From Nibrella viscosa (GTDB taxonomy: Bacteria; Bacteroidota; Bacteroidia; Cytophagales; Spirosomataceae), in the NCBI RefSeq assembly GCF_039541875.1, contig NZ_BAABHB010000005.1:1-64000 (forward strand): a stretch of 64,000 bases of DNA, read 5' to 3'. This document shows positions 51,643 through 59,816 of this stretch, in pieces. Under the pieces are notes generated by a model. It was not told where the DNA came from, made no database searches, and saw nothing but the letters and a program-made list of their open reading frames with translations. Both the position numbers and the translations under genes were made by a program. The first letter of the stretch is position 1. Every line of letters begins with the position of its first letter.

Positions 51643-51658
51643 ACCTGGCGAAAGCCAG
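51643..51658 (-). terminator. Possible attenuator between rplL and rpoB
   Basis: CCTGGC-GAAA-GCCAGG hairpin. On the minus strand it is followed by TCTTTTCC. A partial terminator at this place would lower rpoB relative to rplL, as known in E. coli. Confidence 0.6.
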
Positions 51659-51696
51659 GCCTACCCTGCTTGGAGCAATGTATCCAGGAGCGATGC

Positions 51697-52080
51697 TTAT
51701 TTAACTTCTACTTCAGCACCAGCTTCTTCCAGTTGCTTTCTCAGCGCTTCGGCTTCGTCTTTAGCAACGCCTTCTTTCACCGGCTTCGGAGCGTTGTCAA
51801 CCAGTTCTTTAGCTTCCTTCAGACCCAGACCAGTCAGGTCTTTCACCAGCTTCACCACAGCCAGTTTAGCTGCGCCGGCGCTTTTCAGGACAACATCGAA
51901 CGAGGTTTTCTCGGGAGCTGCTGCGGCCGCTTCGCCACCTCCGCCACCACCGGCTACCATTACTGGAGCTGCGGCTGCGGGCTCGATGCCATACTCATCC
52001 TTCAGGATAGCTGCCAGTTCATTAACTTCTTTTACCGTCAGGCTTACAAGCTGCTCAGCGAACGCTTTTAAATCTGCCAT
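51697..52080 (-). CDS. rplL: 50S ribosomal protein L7/L12
   Basis: Stalk protein that recruits translation GTPases. In 127 residues it has the N-terminal dimerisation helix (ADLKAFAEQLVSLTVKEVNEL), an Ala/Gly-rich hinge (AAAAPVMVAGGGGGGEAAAAA in part) and the CTD (KTSFDVVLKSAG, then VKDLTGLGLKEAKELVDNAP). It is 63 bp after rplJ. Confidence 0.98.
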   Translation of the reverse strand: MADLKAFAEQLVSLTVKEVNELAAILKDEYGIEPAAAAPVMVAGGGGGGEAAAAAPEKTSFDVVLKSAGAAKLAVVKLVKDLTGLGLKEAKELVDNAPKPVKEGVAKDEAEALRKQLEEAGAEVEVK

Positions 52081-52143
52081 TTTAGTATTCTTGATTAGGT
52101 TGTGATACGATTTGATTAATTATTCTTTGCCGGAAAGGGGCTG

Positions 52144-52680
52144 TCAAGCAGCTTCTTCACGCTCCGACAGCGTTTTCAATATGCCGGCCAATTTATTGCC
52201 ACCACTCTGCAGGCCAGAAATAACATTTTTAGCCGGAGATTGCAGCAGACCGATAACGTCGCCAATGAGTTCGTTTTTGCTCTTCAGTGAGATGAGCGTA
52301 TCGAGCTGATCGGCACCGATAAATAAGCTATAGTCTACAGAAGCACCTTTCAGTTGCAGCTTAGTGTTTACCGTCTTGCGGTATTCCTTAATCAACTGAG
52401 CCGGTGCCTTACCTGATTCCGGATGAAACATCACCCCCGAAAAGCCCTTCAGTACGCCATCGTTGAACGAAGCATAGTCGGCGTCCAGAGACTCCAGTGC
52501 CTTTTTGATCAGGGTATTCTTAACAACCCGGTATTCGATACCCCGCTCGAAACACATTCTGCGGAGCTTGTTTACCTCATCAACAGACATGCCGCTGGCA
52601 TCTGTGATATAGAAGTACGGAGTCGTCTGAAACTTCTGACTCAGTTCTTCAATAATGACCGCTTTTTCCTCCCTTGTCAT
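52144..52680 (-). CDS. rplJ: 50S ribosomal protein L10
   Basis: Base of the L12 stalk. The 178-residue product starts MTREEKAVIIEELSQKF; a start five codons upstream is less likely because it would run into rplA. The block YFYITDASGMSVDEVNKLRR and the helical C-terminus for L12 binding are present. It is 1 bp after rplA. Confidence 0.97.
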   Translation of the reverse strand: MTREEKAVIIEELSQKFQTTPYFYITDASGMSVDEVNKLRRMCFERGIEYRVVKNTLIKKALESLDADYASFNDGVLKGFSGVMFHPESGKAPAQLIKEYRKTVNTKLQLKGASVDYSLFIGADQLDTLISLKSKNELIGDVIGLLQSPAKNVISGLQSGGNKLAGILKTLSEREEAA

Positions 52681-52681
52681 A

Positions 52682-53380
52682 TTATATTCCCGCAACGGTG
52701 GCTTTGTCGATGTCTACACTAGGACTCATTGTACTCGACAAATGAATCGACTTCACATACGTACCTTTAGCCGACGACGGCTTCAGGCGCATCAGGGTAG
52801 AAATGACTTCCTGAGCGTTTTCTGCCAATTTATCCGGCGTAAACGACACCTTACCGACACTGGTATGGATAATACCAAACTTGTCGACTTTAAAGTCAAT
52901 CTTACCTGCTTTTACTTCGCGGACAGCTTTACCCACTTCCAGCGTTACGGTACCCGACTTGGGGTTAGGCATCAGACCACGCGGACCCAAAATACGACCC
53001 AGTTTACCAACTTTGGCCATAACGTTCGGCATCGTGATGATGACGTCAACGTCGGTCCAGCCTTGTTCGATTTTCTGAATATAGTCGTCAAGTCCTACGT
53101 AATCGGCCCCGGCTTCTTTTGCTTCAGCTTCTTTGTCCGGCGTACACAGCACCAGTACCCGTACCTGCTTACCGGTACCATGCGGCAGTGTGGCGACCCC
53201 ACGGACCATCTGGTCCGCTTTGCGGGGATCAACGCCCAGCCGGACATCGATATCTACGGAGGCATCGAATTTGGTGTACGAAATCTCTTTCAGGATTTCG
53301 GCCGCCTGCTGCAGCGAGTACTCCTTCGCTGCATCAAATTTCGATTGAGCTTCCTTTTGTTTCTTAGTTAACTTTGCCAT
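52682..53380 (-). CDS. rplA: 50S ribosomal protein L1
   Basis: Forms the L1 stalk and, in many bacteria, represses its own mRNA. The 232-residue protein contains KFDASVDIDVRLGVDPRKAD, VRGVATLPHGTGK and GRILGPRGLMPNPKSGTV. It is 27 bp after rplK. Confidence 0.98.
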   Translation of the reverse strand: MAKLTKKQKEAQSKFDAAKEYSLQQAAEILKEISYTKFDASVDIDVRLGVDPRKADQMVRGVATLPHGTGKQVRVLVLCTPDKEAEAKEAGADYVGLDDYIQKIEQGWTDVDVIITMPNVMAKVGKLGRILGPRGLMPNPKSGTVTLEVGKAVREVKAGKIDFKVDKFGIIHTSVGKVSFTPDKLAENAQEVISTLMRLKPSSAKGTYVKSIHLSSTMSPSVDIDKATVAGI

Positions 53381-53407
53381 TTGTCTTTAATGCTATCGGC
53401 AAGCCGC

Positions 53408-53854
53408 TTATTGGTTATCCCAGGGTGCTGCGCCAGTCACCGTTATACCCATACTCCGGGCCGTTCCGGCCACCATCTTCATTGCCGACTCAACCGTGAA
53501 AGCGTTCAGATCCGGCATTTTCGTTTCTGCGATAGTGCGAACCTGATCCCACGTTACTGAGCCAACTTTGTTGCGGTTTGGCTGCGCTGAACCACCTTTC
53601 AGCTTAGCCGCTTCCATCAGCATAATCGGTGCAGGAGGTGTTTTAATTACAAAATCAAAAGACTTATCTTTATAATATGTAATCAGCACCGGCAGTACCA
53701 TGCCCATTTTTTCCTGCGTACGTCCGTTAAACTGCTTGCAGAATTCCATGATATTCAAACCCTTGGAACCCAGCGCCGGACCGATCGGAGGAGACGGGTT
53801 AGCCTGTCCGCCTTTCACCTGCAACTTTACGTAGCCAGCTACTTCTTTTGCCAT
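53408..53854 (-). CDS. rplK: 50S ribosomal protein L11
   Basis: Binds the GTPase-associated centre and is needed for stringent response through RelA. The 148-residue protein has KLQVKGGQANPSPPIGPALG with the proline switch, and a C-terminal AGTARSMGITV. It lies 85 bp after nusG. Confidence 0.98.
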   Translation of the reverse strand: MAKEVAGYVKLQVKGGQANPSPPIGPALGSKGLNIMEFCKQFNGRTQEKMGMVLPVLITYYKDKSFDFVIKTPPAPIMLMEAAKLKGGSAQPNRNKVGSVTWDQVRTIAETKMPDLNAFTVESAMKMVAGTARSMGITVTGAAPWDNQ

Positions 53855-53939
53855 TGTTTTCCTTTGTTGCTTCAGCCTAACCAGTCACTGCGTCTTCAAT
53901 GGGAAGCAAAAACAACAGGACCTCTCAGCCAAATGTGCA

Positions 53940-54497
53940 TCAACTCTCTTTTTCTACTTGTGCGTAACTCAGCTCTACCGGTGTATTCCGGCCAAATATT
54001 TTAACAACGACGTTCAGTTTCTTCCGTTCGTCGAATACTTCTTCAACGGTGCCGATAAATCCGCTGAACGGACCATCAACCACTTTGACAGACTCACCTT
54101 TCAGGTAAGATAATGTTGGCGAAGCCGCTTCCTGCGTTTCTTCGTTTACCTTACCTAGAATCCGATTCACCTCGGCCTGACGGAGCGGGACCGGTATTTT
54201 GGAGTTGCCACTGGTGTTACCCAGAAAGCCCAAAACGCCCGGCATACTGGTAATCAGGTGCAGCGCTTCGCCATTAGACAAATCAGCCGAGACGAGGATG
54301 TATCCGGGAAAAAATGTCTTTTCCCGCACGCGCTTCTTACCATTACGCATTTCGTACACCTTTTCCGACGGAATAAGCACCTGCGGAATTACTTCGCCTA
54401 AGCCCTGTCTAATGATCTCGTTGTCCAGGTAGGATTTAATTTTCTTCTCCTGCCCGGCAACTGCCCGAATCACGTACCAGTTTATACCACTGCTCAT
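53940..54497 (-). CDS. nusG: Transcription antitermination factor NusG
   Basis: Binds the RNA polymerase clamp and links to Rho or S10. The 185-residue protein has the NGN domain (NWYVIRAVAGQEKKIKSYL, RTFFPGYI-like KTFFPGYILV) and a C-terminal KOW domain (GESVKVVDGPFSGFIGTVEE). It is 24 bp after secE. Confidence 0.97.
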   Translation of the reverse strand: MSSGINWYVIRAVAGQEKKIKSYLDNEIIRQGLGEVIPQVLIPSEKVYEMRNGKKRVREKTFFPGYILVSADLSNGEALHLITSMPGVLGFLGNTSGNSKIPVPLRQAEVNRILGKVNEETQEAASPTLSYLKGESVKVVDGPFSGFIGTVEEVFDERKKLNVVVKIFGRNTPVELSYAQVEKES

Positions 54498-54521
54498 CGC
54501 TACTTGCTAAAACTCCCCCTA

Positions 54522-54713
54522 TCAGAATGACTGATAAAAGGCGTTTAATCCGTTTTCAAATAAATAATCAATTAACCCGACTAAAAGCGCAAAAATCAAC
54601 GATGCTACCAGTACCAGCGTAGAGCTTGACTGTAGATCTGTGAATTTAGGCCAAGTCACGTTATGCTGAACTTCCTCCCAGGAGTGCTTCAGAAACGAGG
54701 TTACCTTGTCCAT
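54522..54713 (-). CDS. secE: Preprotein translocase subunit SecE
   Basis: Clamps SecY in the inner membrane. The 63 residues form the short single-helix type: an amphipathic start (FLKHSWEEVQHNVTWPKFTDL) and one transmembrane helix (STLVLVASLIFALLVGLIDY). It lies 16 bp after tRNA-Trp and before nusG, the classic order. Confidence 0.96.
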   Translation of the reverse strand: MDKVTSFLKHSWEEVQHNVTWPKFTDLQSSSTLVLVASLIFALLVGLIDYLFENGLNAFYQSF

Positions 54714-54729
54714 GTGTTAAGGAGATTGG

Positions 54730-54800
54730 CACGGGTGGAGAGATTCGAACTCCCATCAACGGTTTTGGAGACCGCTATTCTACCCTTGAACTACACCCGT
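54730..54800 (-). tRNA. tRNA-Trp (CCA)
   Basis: A 71-nt cloverleaf on the minus strand: acceptor ACGGGTG/CACCCGT, anticodon stem CGGT/ACCG with loop CTCCAAA (anticodon CCA), and T arm with GTTCGAAT. It is co-transcribed with secE. CCA is not encoded. Confidence 0.95.
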
Positions 54801-54823
54801 ATATACGATTTTTTGATAGTAGA

Positions 54824-54875
54824 CGCAGGACATTAGACCCGTAATAACATTAACTCTTTAGTCTAATGTCCTGCG
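54824..54875. repeat. Heptad-type inverted repeat in the tRNA-Trp leader
   Basis: Perfect 15-bp pair CGCAGGACATTAGAC (54824-54838) / GTCTAATGTCCTGCG (54861-54875). The flanking AGTAGAC GCAGGAC words show 7-bp spacing. It lies between the promoter and the tRNA gene. Confidence 0.75.
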
Positions 54876-54905
54876 CCCAGTATCCAATCTTCCGATTTCG
54901 GACTG

Positions 54906-54935
54906 CAAAGATACGCAATATTCAGAAAAAACAAA
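54906..54935 (-). promoter_or_regulatory. Promoter of tRNA-Trp-secE, overlapping the tuf terminator
   Basis: The minus strand has TTTG (54935-54932), 18 nt, then TATCTTTG (54913-54906). The -33 element is part of the left arm of the tuf terminator. The initial transcript is GCAGTCCGAAAT. Confidence 0.75.
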
Positions 54936-54965
54936 TGCATTCCCCGAGAGAAATGCATTTGTTTT
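54928..54965 (-). terminator. Terminator of tuf
   Basis: Perfect 14-bp stem AAAACAAATGCATT (54928-54941) / AATGCATTTGTTTT (54952-54965), with a T-run on the minus strand. Confidence 0.85.
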
Positions 54966-54976
54966 CAGCTAATTAC

Positions 54977-56164
54977 TTAGTCAAGAATCTCCGTTACCTG
55001 ACCGGCACCTACGGTACGGCCACCTTCACGAATAGCAAACCGAAGACCTTTTTCCATCGCGATTTTGTTGATCAGCGTCACTTCAATCGTGATGTTATCG
55101 CCCGGCATAACCATTTCTACGTTGGCCGGCAGCGTGATTTCACCCGTTACGTCTGTGGTACGGAAGTAAAACTGCGGACGGTATTTGTTGAAGAACGGCG
55201 TATGACGGCCACCTTCTTCCTTCGACAGTACGTATACCTCAGCCTTGAATTTGGCGTGCGGAGTTACCGAGCCTGGCTTACAGATTACCATACCCCGACG
55301 AATGTCGGTTTTTTCAATACCACGGAGCAGCAAACCCACGTTGTCACCGGCTTCGCCACGGTCCAGAATCTTCCGGAACATTTCAACACCTGTTACAACT
55401 GACTTCAGGTTTTCTGCACCCATACCCAGAATTTCTACCGGGTCACCTGAGTTGATAACACCACGCTCAATACGGCCGGTAGCAACCGTACCACGACCGG
55501 TGATTGAGAACACGTCTTCAACCGGCATCAGGAACGGCAGATCGGTCTGACGAGGAGGCAGCGGAATAAAGCTGTCAACCGCATCCATCAGCTCTTCAAT
55601 CGTTGATACCCACTTAGAGTCACCATTCAGACCACCCAGGGCAGAACCCTGAATAACCGGGATGTTGTCGCCGTCGAAATCGTAGAAGCTCAGCAGTTCG
55701 CGAATTTCCATTTCTACCAGTTCCAACAGTTCCGGATCGTCTACCATGTCGACTTTGTTCATGAAGACAACCAGCTGAGGTACACCTACCTGACGAGCGA
55801 GCAGGATGTGCTCCCGAGTTTGGGGCATCGGACCGTCAGTAGCGGCAACTACCAGGATAGCACCGTCCATCTGAGCCGCACCCGTAACCATGTTCTTCAC
55901 ATAGTCGGCGTGACCAGGGCAGTCAACGTGTGCATAGTGACGGTTAGCTGTCTGATATTCTACGTGAGAGGTATTGATGGTAATACCACGCTCTTTTTCT
56001 TCAGGGGCGTTGTCAATAGAAGAGAAGTCTCTTTTCTCGGCCAGACCCTTTTCGGCCAGCACTTTTGTAATGGCAGCCGTCAACGTCGTTTTACCGTGGT
56101 CAACGTGACCGATCGTACCGATGTTTACGTGCGGTTTTGAACGGTCAAAAGTTTCTTTTGCCAT
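54977..56164 (-). CDS. tuf: Elongation factor Tu
   Basis: Delivers aminoacyl-tRNA to the ribosome. The 395-residue protein shows GHVDHGKTTLTAAI, DCPGHADYVKNM, NKVDMV and SALGGLNGD in the G domain, and domains II and III complete (MPVEDVFSITGRGTVATGR). It is the last gene of a tRNA-Tyr-Gly-Thr-tuf unit. No second tuf gene is in the window. Confidence 0.98.
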   Translation of the reverse strand: MAKETFDRSKPHVNIGTIGHVDHGKTTLTAAITKVLAEKGLAEKRDFSSIDNAPEEKERGITINTSHVEYQTANRHYAHVDCPGHADYVKNMVTGAAQMDGAILVVAATDGPMPQTREHILLARQVGVPQLVVFMNKVDMVDDPELLELVEMEIRELLSFYDFDGDNIPVIQGSALGGLNGDSKWVSTIEELMDAVDSFIPLPPRQTDLPFLMPVEDVFSITGRGTVATGRIERGVINSGDPVEILGMGAENLKSVVTGVEMFRKILDRGEAGDNVGLLLRGIEKTDIRRGMVICKPGSVTPHAKFKAEVYVLSKEEGGRHTPFFNKYRPQFYFRTTDVTGEITLPANVEMVMPGDNITIEVTLINKIAMEKGLRFAIREGGRTVGAGQVTEILD

Positions 56165-56295
56165 GTTTAAAAAACGCTTAAGTGAACTGTAATTGGTTTT
56201 TGGATGAATTTGCCTATTATGAAGAAAGTGCCCATAGGGACACTTATCTGTAAAGCCGGGTCACCCTGGACATCCTTATCAGTTTGACGGCTTGG

Positions 56296-56367
<72 letters not shown>

Positions 56368-56375
56368 TTGTTTGT

Positions 56376-56436
56376 AATGCATAACGAACAATGCAGAATG
56401 AACATGATTACCCCACTATTCATTGTACATTATTCT
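56376..56436. repeat. Heptad-periodic inverted repeat between tRNA-Gly relic and tRNA-Thr
   Basis: The left arm (56376-56403) contains AATGCAT AACGAAC-type 7-mers; the right arm (56415-56436) contains the complement words ATTCATT GTACATT. Confidence 0.65.
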
Positions 56437-56445
56437 ATTTGCTCC

Positions 56446-56513
56446 GAGCGGGAGACGAGTCTCGAAGTGGACCGCCACCCTGGCCGCAACCTGCAGCTTG
56501 GAAGGCTGCCGCT
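56446..56513 (-). pseudogene. tRNA-Gly relic from a tandem duplication
   Basis: Two blocks copy the neighbouring tRNA-Gly exactly: 56446-56466 (3' acceptor and T-arm side) and 56489-56513 (anticodon arm with loop CTTCCAA). The 22-nt spacer between them replaces 6 nt in the intact gene, and the D arm and 5' acceptor are absent. It cannot fold as a tRNA. Confidence 0.8.
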
Positions 56514-56528
56514 ATGGCCTTACTCTTG

Positions 56529-56601
56529 AGCGGGAGACGAGTCTCGAACCCGCGACCTGCAGCTTGGAAGGCTGCCGCTCTACCAACTGAGCTACTCCCG
56601 C
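56529..56601 (-). tRNA. tRNA-Gly (TCC)
   Basis: A 73-nt cloverleaf on the minus strand: acceptor GCGGGAG/CTCCCGC, D arm AGCTCAGTTGGTAGAGC, anticodon stem GCAGC/GCTGC with loop CTTCCAA (anticodon TCC), and T loop GGTTCGAGACTC. Confidence 0.95.
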
Positions 56602-56606
56602 TTCTT

Positions 56607-56670
56607 AGTCGGCAGTTGACAGTATTCAGTGTGCAGAAAATTGCTTACTGAGAACTGCCTACTGAAGACT
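56607..56670. repeat. Heptad-periodic inverted repeat between tRNA-Tyr and tRNA-Gly
   Basis: The left arm (56607-56636) contains GGCAGTT GACAGTA-type 7-mers; the right arm (56645-56670) contains the complement words GAACTGC CTACTGA. Confidence 0.7.
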
Positions 56671-56674
56671 TTGG

Positions 56675-56757
56675 TGGGGAGTGGAGGATTCGAACCTCCG
56701 AAGGCATACGCCAGCAGATTTACAGTCTGATCCATTTGGCCACTCTGGAAACTCCCC
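56675..56757 (-). tRNA. tRNA-Tyr (GTA)
   Basis: An 83-nt class II tRNA on the minus strand: acceptor GGGGAGT/ACTCCCC, anticodon stem CAGA/TCTG with loop CTGTAAA (anticodon GTA), a long variable arm (TGGCGTATGCCTTC region) and T loop GGTTCGAATCC. First gene of the tuf unit. Confidence 0.95.
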
Positions 56758-56810
56758 GAAAAATTAACCTGTTAAAGAACGCTTTTGGGCTGCCCGCCCG
56801 TTTGGAGTTG

Positions 56811-56840
56811 CAAAATTACACGGTTTTGGCTTCTTGTCAA
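56811..56840 (-). promoter_or_regulatory. Promoter of the tRNA-Tyr-Gly-Thr-tuf unit
   Basis: The minus strand has TTG (56840-56838), 19 nt, then TAATTTTG (56818-56811). The initial transcript is GCAACTCC. Confidence 0.8.
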
Positions 56841-56879
56841 CATCTATCCTAAAATTATTTCCTGACCTGTTATCAAAAA

Positions 56880-56908
56880 GAGACCGCTCCTCTGCCTGGA
56901 GCGGTCTC
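56880..56908 (-). terminator. Terminator of the outer-membrane protein gene
   Basis: Perfect 10-bp stem GAGACCGCTC / GAGCGGTCTC, followed on the minus strand by TTTTTG. Confidence 0.9.
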
Positions 56909-56930
56909 ACATTACTAAAGTTATTCCTTT

Positions 56931-57965
56931 TTAAAGGCCTATGCCAAAACTAATAGCTCTGACATCTGGACCATAGCCAGGTCTGAACAAAGGATTTAAG
57001 TCGTACTTTACAAAAAAGTTGGTTTTAGCGATTCCTAAATGAGCGATAAGGCCGTACCGAAAGTTGTTCAGGTAAAAGTTTGAGTGGTTGCGCTCTTTAT
57101 TGTTGTTCAGTTCTTTTATCTTGGTGTAGCTGTCGATTCGGTAGCCGCCGTATACCCCGGCACCCAGATGAAAGAGTTTGCGACCACTTGAGCTGTAAAA
57201 CGTCACGCGTGGCACAAATGGTATGTTAATGGTTGTCACTGTTAATTTGCTTTTCTTCAGGTCCCGGCCCGCATCCACAAAGGCTACACCGGTAGGCGTT
57301 TTTACTGCAATATTGTCCTGTTCAAACATAAAGTTATTCCAGGAGACTTCCAGTGCATAGTACAACCGGAGTGAAGCCGTTTTTCCCCGCACAACAGTCG
57401 GCATCTGCCCTACACCCAGGCTGACATACCGGGAGCCAATTGGTCGTAGTTCATAGGCTTCGGACGAGTAGGCAGGACTCGATGTTTTCTGGATTAGGCC
57501 GTTCAACCCAATCCCAACTCCTTCAATATTCAGATTCCAGTTTGCCCGCCGGCGACGTTCCTGATTTCGTCGGTATTCTCTGTCCGCATCAGTGCCATCT
57601 TTGCTCTCGTCTTTCCGTTCAACTTTACTCTGTTTGTCGCGATCTTTTACAGTAACCGTTACTTTGCCGTCTTTGCGGGTTATAACAATTACAGTATCCC
57701 GTAAATAGCGTTGTGTGCTCTTTTCGTCGATTACCAGGTATTTCTCACGACTGTCGGTGCTGTCCATCATCAGCCCCATTTCAGAAATGAGCTTATTGAT
57801 GTCGTAATTGGAGAGCTGACGAATACCATTCTTATCATCAGAGTGGATGACCAGACGGGTCTTGTTACCGAACAGGATGACTAATGAGTCGGCCGGAGTA
57901 GCTATAGCAGCGGCTGCCCATCGGCTCATCAAAAGTAATAAGGCGGTGGTGAGAATATATTTCAT
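56931..57965 (-). CDS. Outer membrane beta-barrel-like protein
   Basis: A 344-residue protein with a signal peptide (MKYILTTALLLLMSRWAAAA). After a charged linker rich in Asp, Lys and Arg (about 120-160), alternating hydrophobic strands run to the C-terminus, which ends AISFGIGL, typical of outer-membrane barrels. The start at 57965 is preferred to an upstream one at 58091, because the upstream codons overlap the previous gene. It is 4 bp after the probable anti-sigma gene, so it is likely part of the ECF operon. The precise family is not recognised. Confidence 0.75.
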   Translation of the reverse strand: MKYILTTALLLLMSRWAAAAIATPADSLVILFGNKTRLVIHSDDKNGIRQLSNYDINKLISEMGLMMDSTDSREKYLVIDEKSTQRYLRDTVIVITRKDGKVTVTVKDRDKQSKVERKDESKDGTDADREYRRNQERRRRANWNLNIEGVGIGLNGLIQKTSSPAYSSEAYELRPIGSRYVSLGVGQMPTVVRGKTASLRLYYALEVSWNNFMFEQDNIAVKTPTGVAFVDAGRDLKKSKLTVTTINIPFVPRVTFYSSSGRKLFHLGAGVYGGYRIDSYTKIKELNNNKERNHSNFYLNNFRYGLIAHLGIAKTNFFVKYDLNPLFRPGYGPDVRAISFGIGL

Positions 57966-57969
57966 GTTC

Positions 57970-58806
57970 TTATTTTTCTGCGTTTTTCTTAAAGGTGTTA
58001 GACCGTATATTCTCATACGAGTCAGCAATTTTCTCCCGACTTTCGTCCACAGTTTTAGTGGCTTTAGCCAGTAGGGCGCCCGGCTGTACACCTACCTCCT
58101 GCCAGTCGATAGGCTCACCTTCCCGAAGGTTATTTAACTGGTGGAGAATACGACTTACTTTGGTCCGTTTCTTTTTACCTGTTTGCTCTGCAAGACTTAT
58201 TTGTGGCTCTGGCTCTTTAGCCGCCGGGCTAAGCATCTTCTGCGGGGGAACAAGCTGAACCACCAGCGTTTTTTCCTCAGCCGTGGGCGGTGCAGGGCTT
58301 ACCTCCTGAGAAGGCACGGGAGTGACCTTAGCAATAACTACTGGTTCCGATTCGGTTGTACCTGACGTATTATCCGGTTGTGTTACCTCCTGTTTCCCTA
58401 TTTCCACCGGCGCTTTTGGCAAATTTGGTGAAGCATGAGCTATATTCGCTGCCTTTTTATCCACTTTGGATTCTACAGAGGCAATAGCCGTTTCACCTGT
58501 ATCTCGGCTTTCTGATTTTTGAGGTTTCTCTTTCGGCAGCGATTGTTCTGTTCGAAGTTGCGGTTTGGCCTCTCGGTTGGCAATTGCCGGCTTCTGTGCA
58601 GTATCTACATTAGTTTGCCAAACCCAGTAGCCGGCCAAGCCAATCAGCAGCAGGCAGGCTGCGGCTGAGGCATACCACCAGACAGCAACGGGGCGCATCT
58701 GCGTTCCCTGTCGCGCCTGAAGTCGTGCCCAGGCATCAGCGTTGGGTTTTAAGGATGCCTCTTCCAGTTTGCGGCCAAACAATTCATCTATGGGATGCTT
58801 TTGCAT
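57970..58806 (-). CDS. Probable anti-sigma factor (single-pass membrane protein)
   Basis: A 278-residue protein with a cytoplasmic N-terminal region of about 40 residues (PIDELFGRKLEEASLKPNADAWARL), one transmembrane helix (YASAAACLLLIGLAGYWVW) and a long periplasmic part rich in Lys, Pro, Glu and Ser. No HxxxCxxC zinc motif is seen, so it is not a ZAS-type anti-sigma. It overlaps the ECF sigma gene by 23 nt, the usual sigma/anti-sigma arrangement. The role is inferred from context. Confidence 0.65.
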   Translation of the reverse strand: MQKHPIDELFGRKLEEASLKPNADAWARLQARQGTQMRPVAVWWYASAAACLLLIGLAGYWVWQTNVDTAQKPAIANREAKPQLRTEQSLPKEKPQKSESRDTGETAIASVESKVDKKAANIAHASPNLPKAPVEIGKQEVTQPDNTSGTTESEPVVIAKVTPVPSQEVSPAPPTAEEKTLVVQLVPPQKMLSPAAKEPEPQISLAEQTGKKKRTKVSRILHQLNNLREGEPIDWQEVGVQPGALLAKATKTVDESREKIADSYENIRSNTFKKNAEK

Positions 58807-59380
58807 AATGGCTGTTGTTTACACGTATCTGTTCCTCTAGTTTCTTTAAATTTTGCTGGAGTAAGGCCCTTGCCCGGTGTAACTGGGACTTCGACGTACT
58901 TTCGGTTATGCCCAGCATCTCGGCTATCTCGGCATGGGTATATCCTTCAATGGCGTACAGGTTGAATACAGTTCGATAGCCATCGGGTAGCTGGCTAACC
59001 AGTCGCAGCAACTCCCCGGCGTTCAAAGCGTCATCGGCCCATTGGTAATCCGGCTCCTCGGCTACATCATCTATCGATATTTCCTGCCGCCAGGCTTTAG
59101 TCCGGCGCAGATACATCAGCGATTCGGTAACCATGATTCGCCGTATCCAGCCTTCCAGACTACCATCTTCCCGAAACTGCTGGATTTTCTCGAACACCCG
59201 CATGAAACCATCAATCATTACCTCCTCCGCATCAGCCCGGTTTGCCACGTAGCGGGTGCAAACGGCGAGCATCCGGGCTGCGTATTTTTCGTACACAACT
59301 TTCTGCGCCCGGCTTTCGCCCCGCTGAAGTGCCTTGACGAACTGACTTTCGGTTGTAAAGAATGGTAGAATTCGCATCAT
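58784..59380 (-). CDS. ECF RNA polymerase sigma factor
   Basis: A 198-residue sigma-70 family protein with region 2 (VYEKYAARMLAVCTRYVANRADAEEVMIDGF) in the first 70 residues, in parts YEKYAARML and DAEEVMIDGF, and region 4 (LPDGYRTVFNLYAIEGYTHAEIA in part, GITESTSKSQLHRARALL) at 130-185. It directs RNA polymerase to a stress- or envelope-related regulon. The operon with a single-pass protein and an outer-membrane protein suggests envelope sensing. No autoregulated promoter could be recognised upstream. Confidence 0.93.
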   Translation of the reverse strand: MMRILPFFTTESQFVKALQRGESRAQKVVYEKYAARMLAVCTRYVANRADAEEVMIDGFMRVFEKIQQFREDGSLEGWIRRIMVTESLMYLRRTKAWRQEISIDDVAEEPDYQWADDALNAGELLRLVSQLPDGYRTVFNLYAIEGYTHAEIAEMLGITESTSKSQLHRARALLQQNLKKLEEQIRVNNSHYAKASHR

Positions 59381-59474
59381 GCCTGCGTGCTAATCATCTA
59401 CAAGATGATACAAGGTACTGCTGAGGTTGCACGGCTACCTAAAATTTTTGATAAATAATGAAGGTAACAAAAAT

Positions 59475-59493
59475 AGGGGCCCTAAGGCCCCCT
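59475..59493 (-). terminator. Terminator of the oxidase assembly operon
   Basis: GGGGCC-CTAA-GGCCCC hairpin, followed on the minus strand by TATTTTTG. Confidence 0.8.
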
Positions 59494-59529
59494 TCTATTT
59501 AACTTTTGTAAAGCTCCGATTCTACACAC

Positions 59530-59805
59530 TTATGAGAGTGCCCGTTTCACCCTACTCATAACAGCAAGGCGCTGTTCGTGTTCTTTCCTGCTATTTCTGT
59601 ACCATAAATAGGCAATGGCGGCCACCATCAGATAAGGTACGGCCAACAGATACAGAATACCTGTATTAAGGTTTGAGGCCACAACGCTACGACCGTTACT
59701 GACCGTACTCTCCACTGAGCCGCGACACATCGCGCACTGCGCCATCAGTTCCGGTGCTATTAACACTAATACGGCAACGGCTGCTACTAGTTTCCAACCC
59801 TTCAT
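59530..59805 (-). CDS. Small membrane protein with a CxxC motif in the cytochrome oxidase operon
   Basis: A 91-residue protein: signal-like N-terminus (MKGWKLVAAVAVLVLIAPELMA), a CAMC motif straight after it, one transmembrane helix (GILYLLAVPYLMVAAIAYLWY) and a basic cytoplasmic end (RNSRKEHEQRL). The longer frame to 60030 is rejected because it overlaps the DUF420 gene out of frame. Its place after SCO1 and DUF420 suggests a copper or thiol role in oxidase assembly; that is inference. Confidence 0.7.
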   Translation of the reverse strand: MKGWKLVAAVAVLVLIAPELMAQCAMCRGSVESTVSNGRSVVASNLNTGILYLLAVPYLMVAAIAYLWYRNSRKEHEQRLAVMSRVKRALS

Positions 59806-59816
59806 ACCTGTTTTGA

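Noticed and set aside
56391..56651. An 86-codon plus-strand ORF
   Set aside because: It runs through a tRNA-Gly gene, its relic and flanking repeats; there is no protein-like signal.
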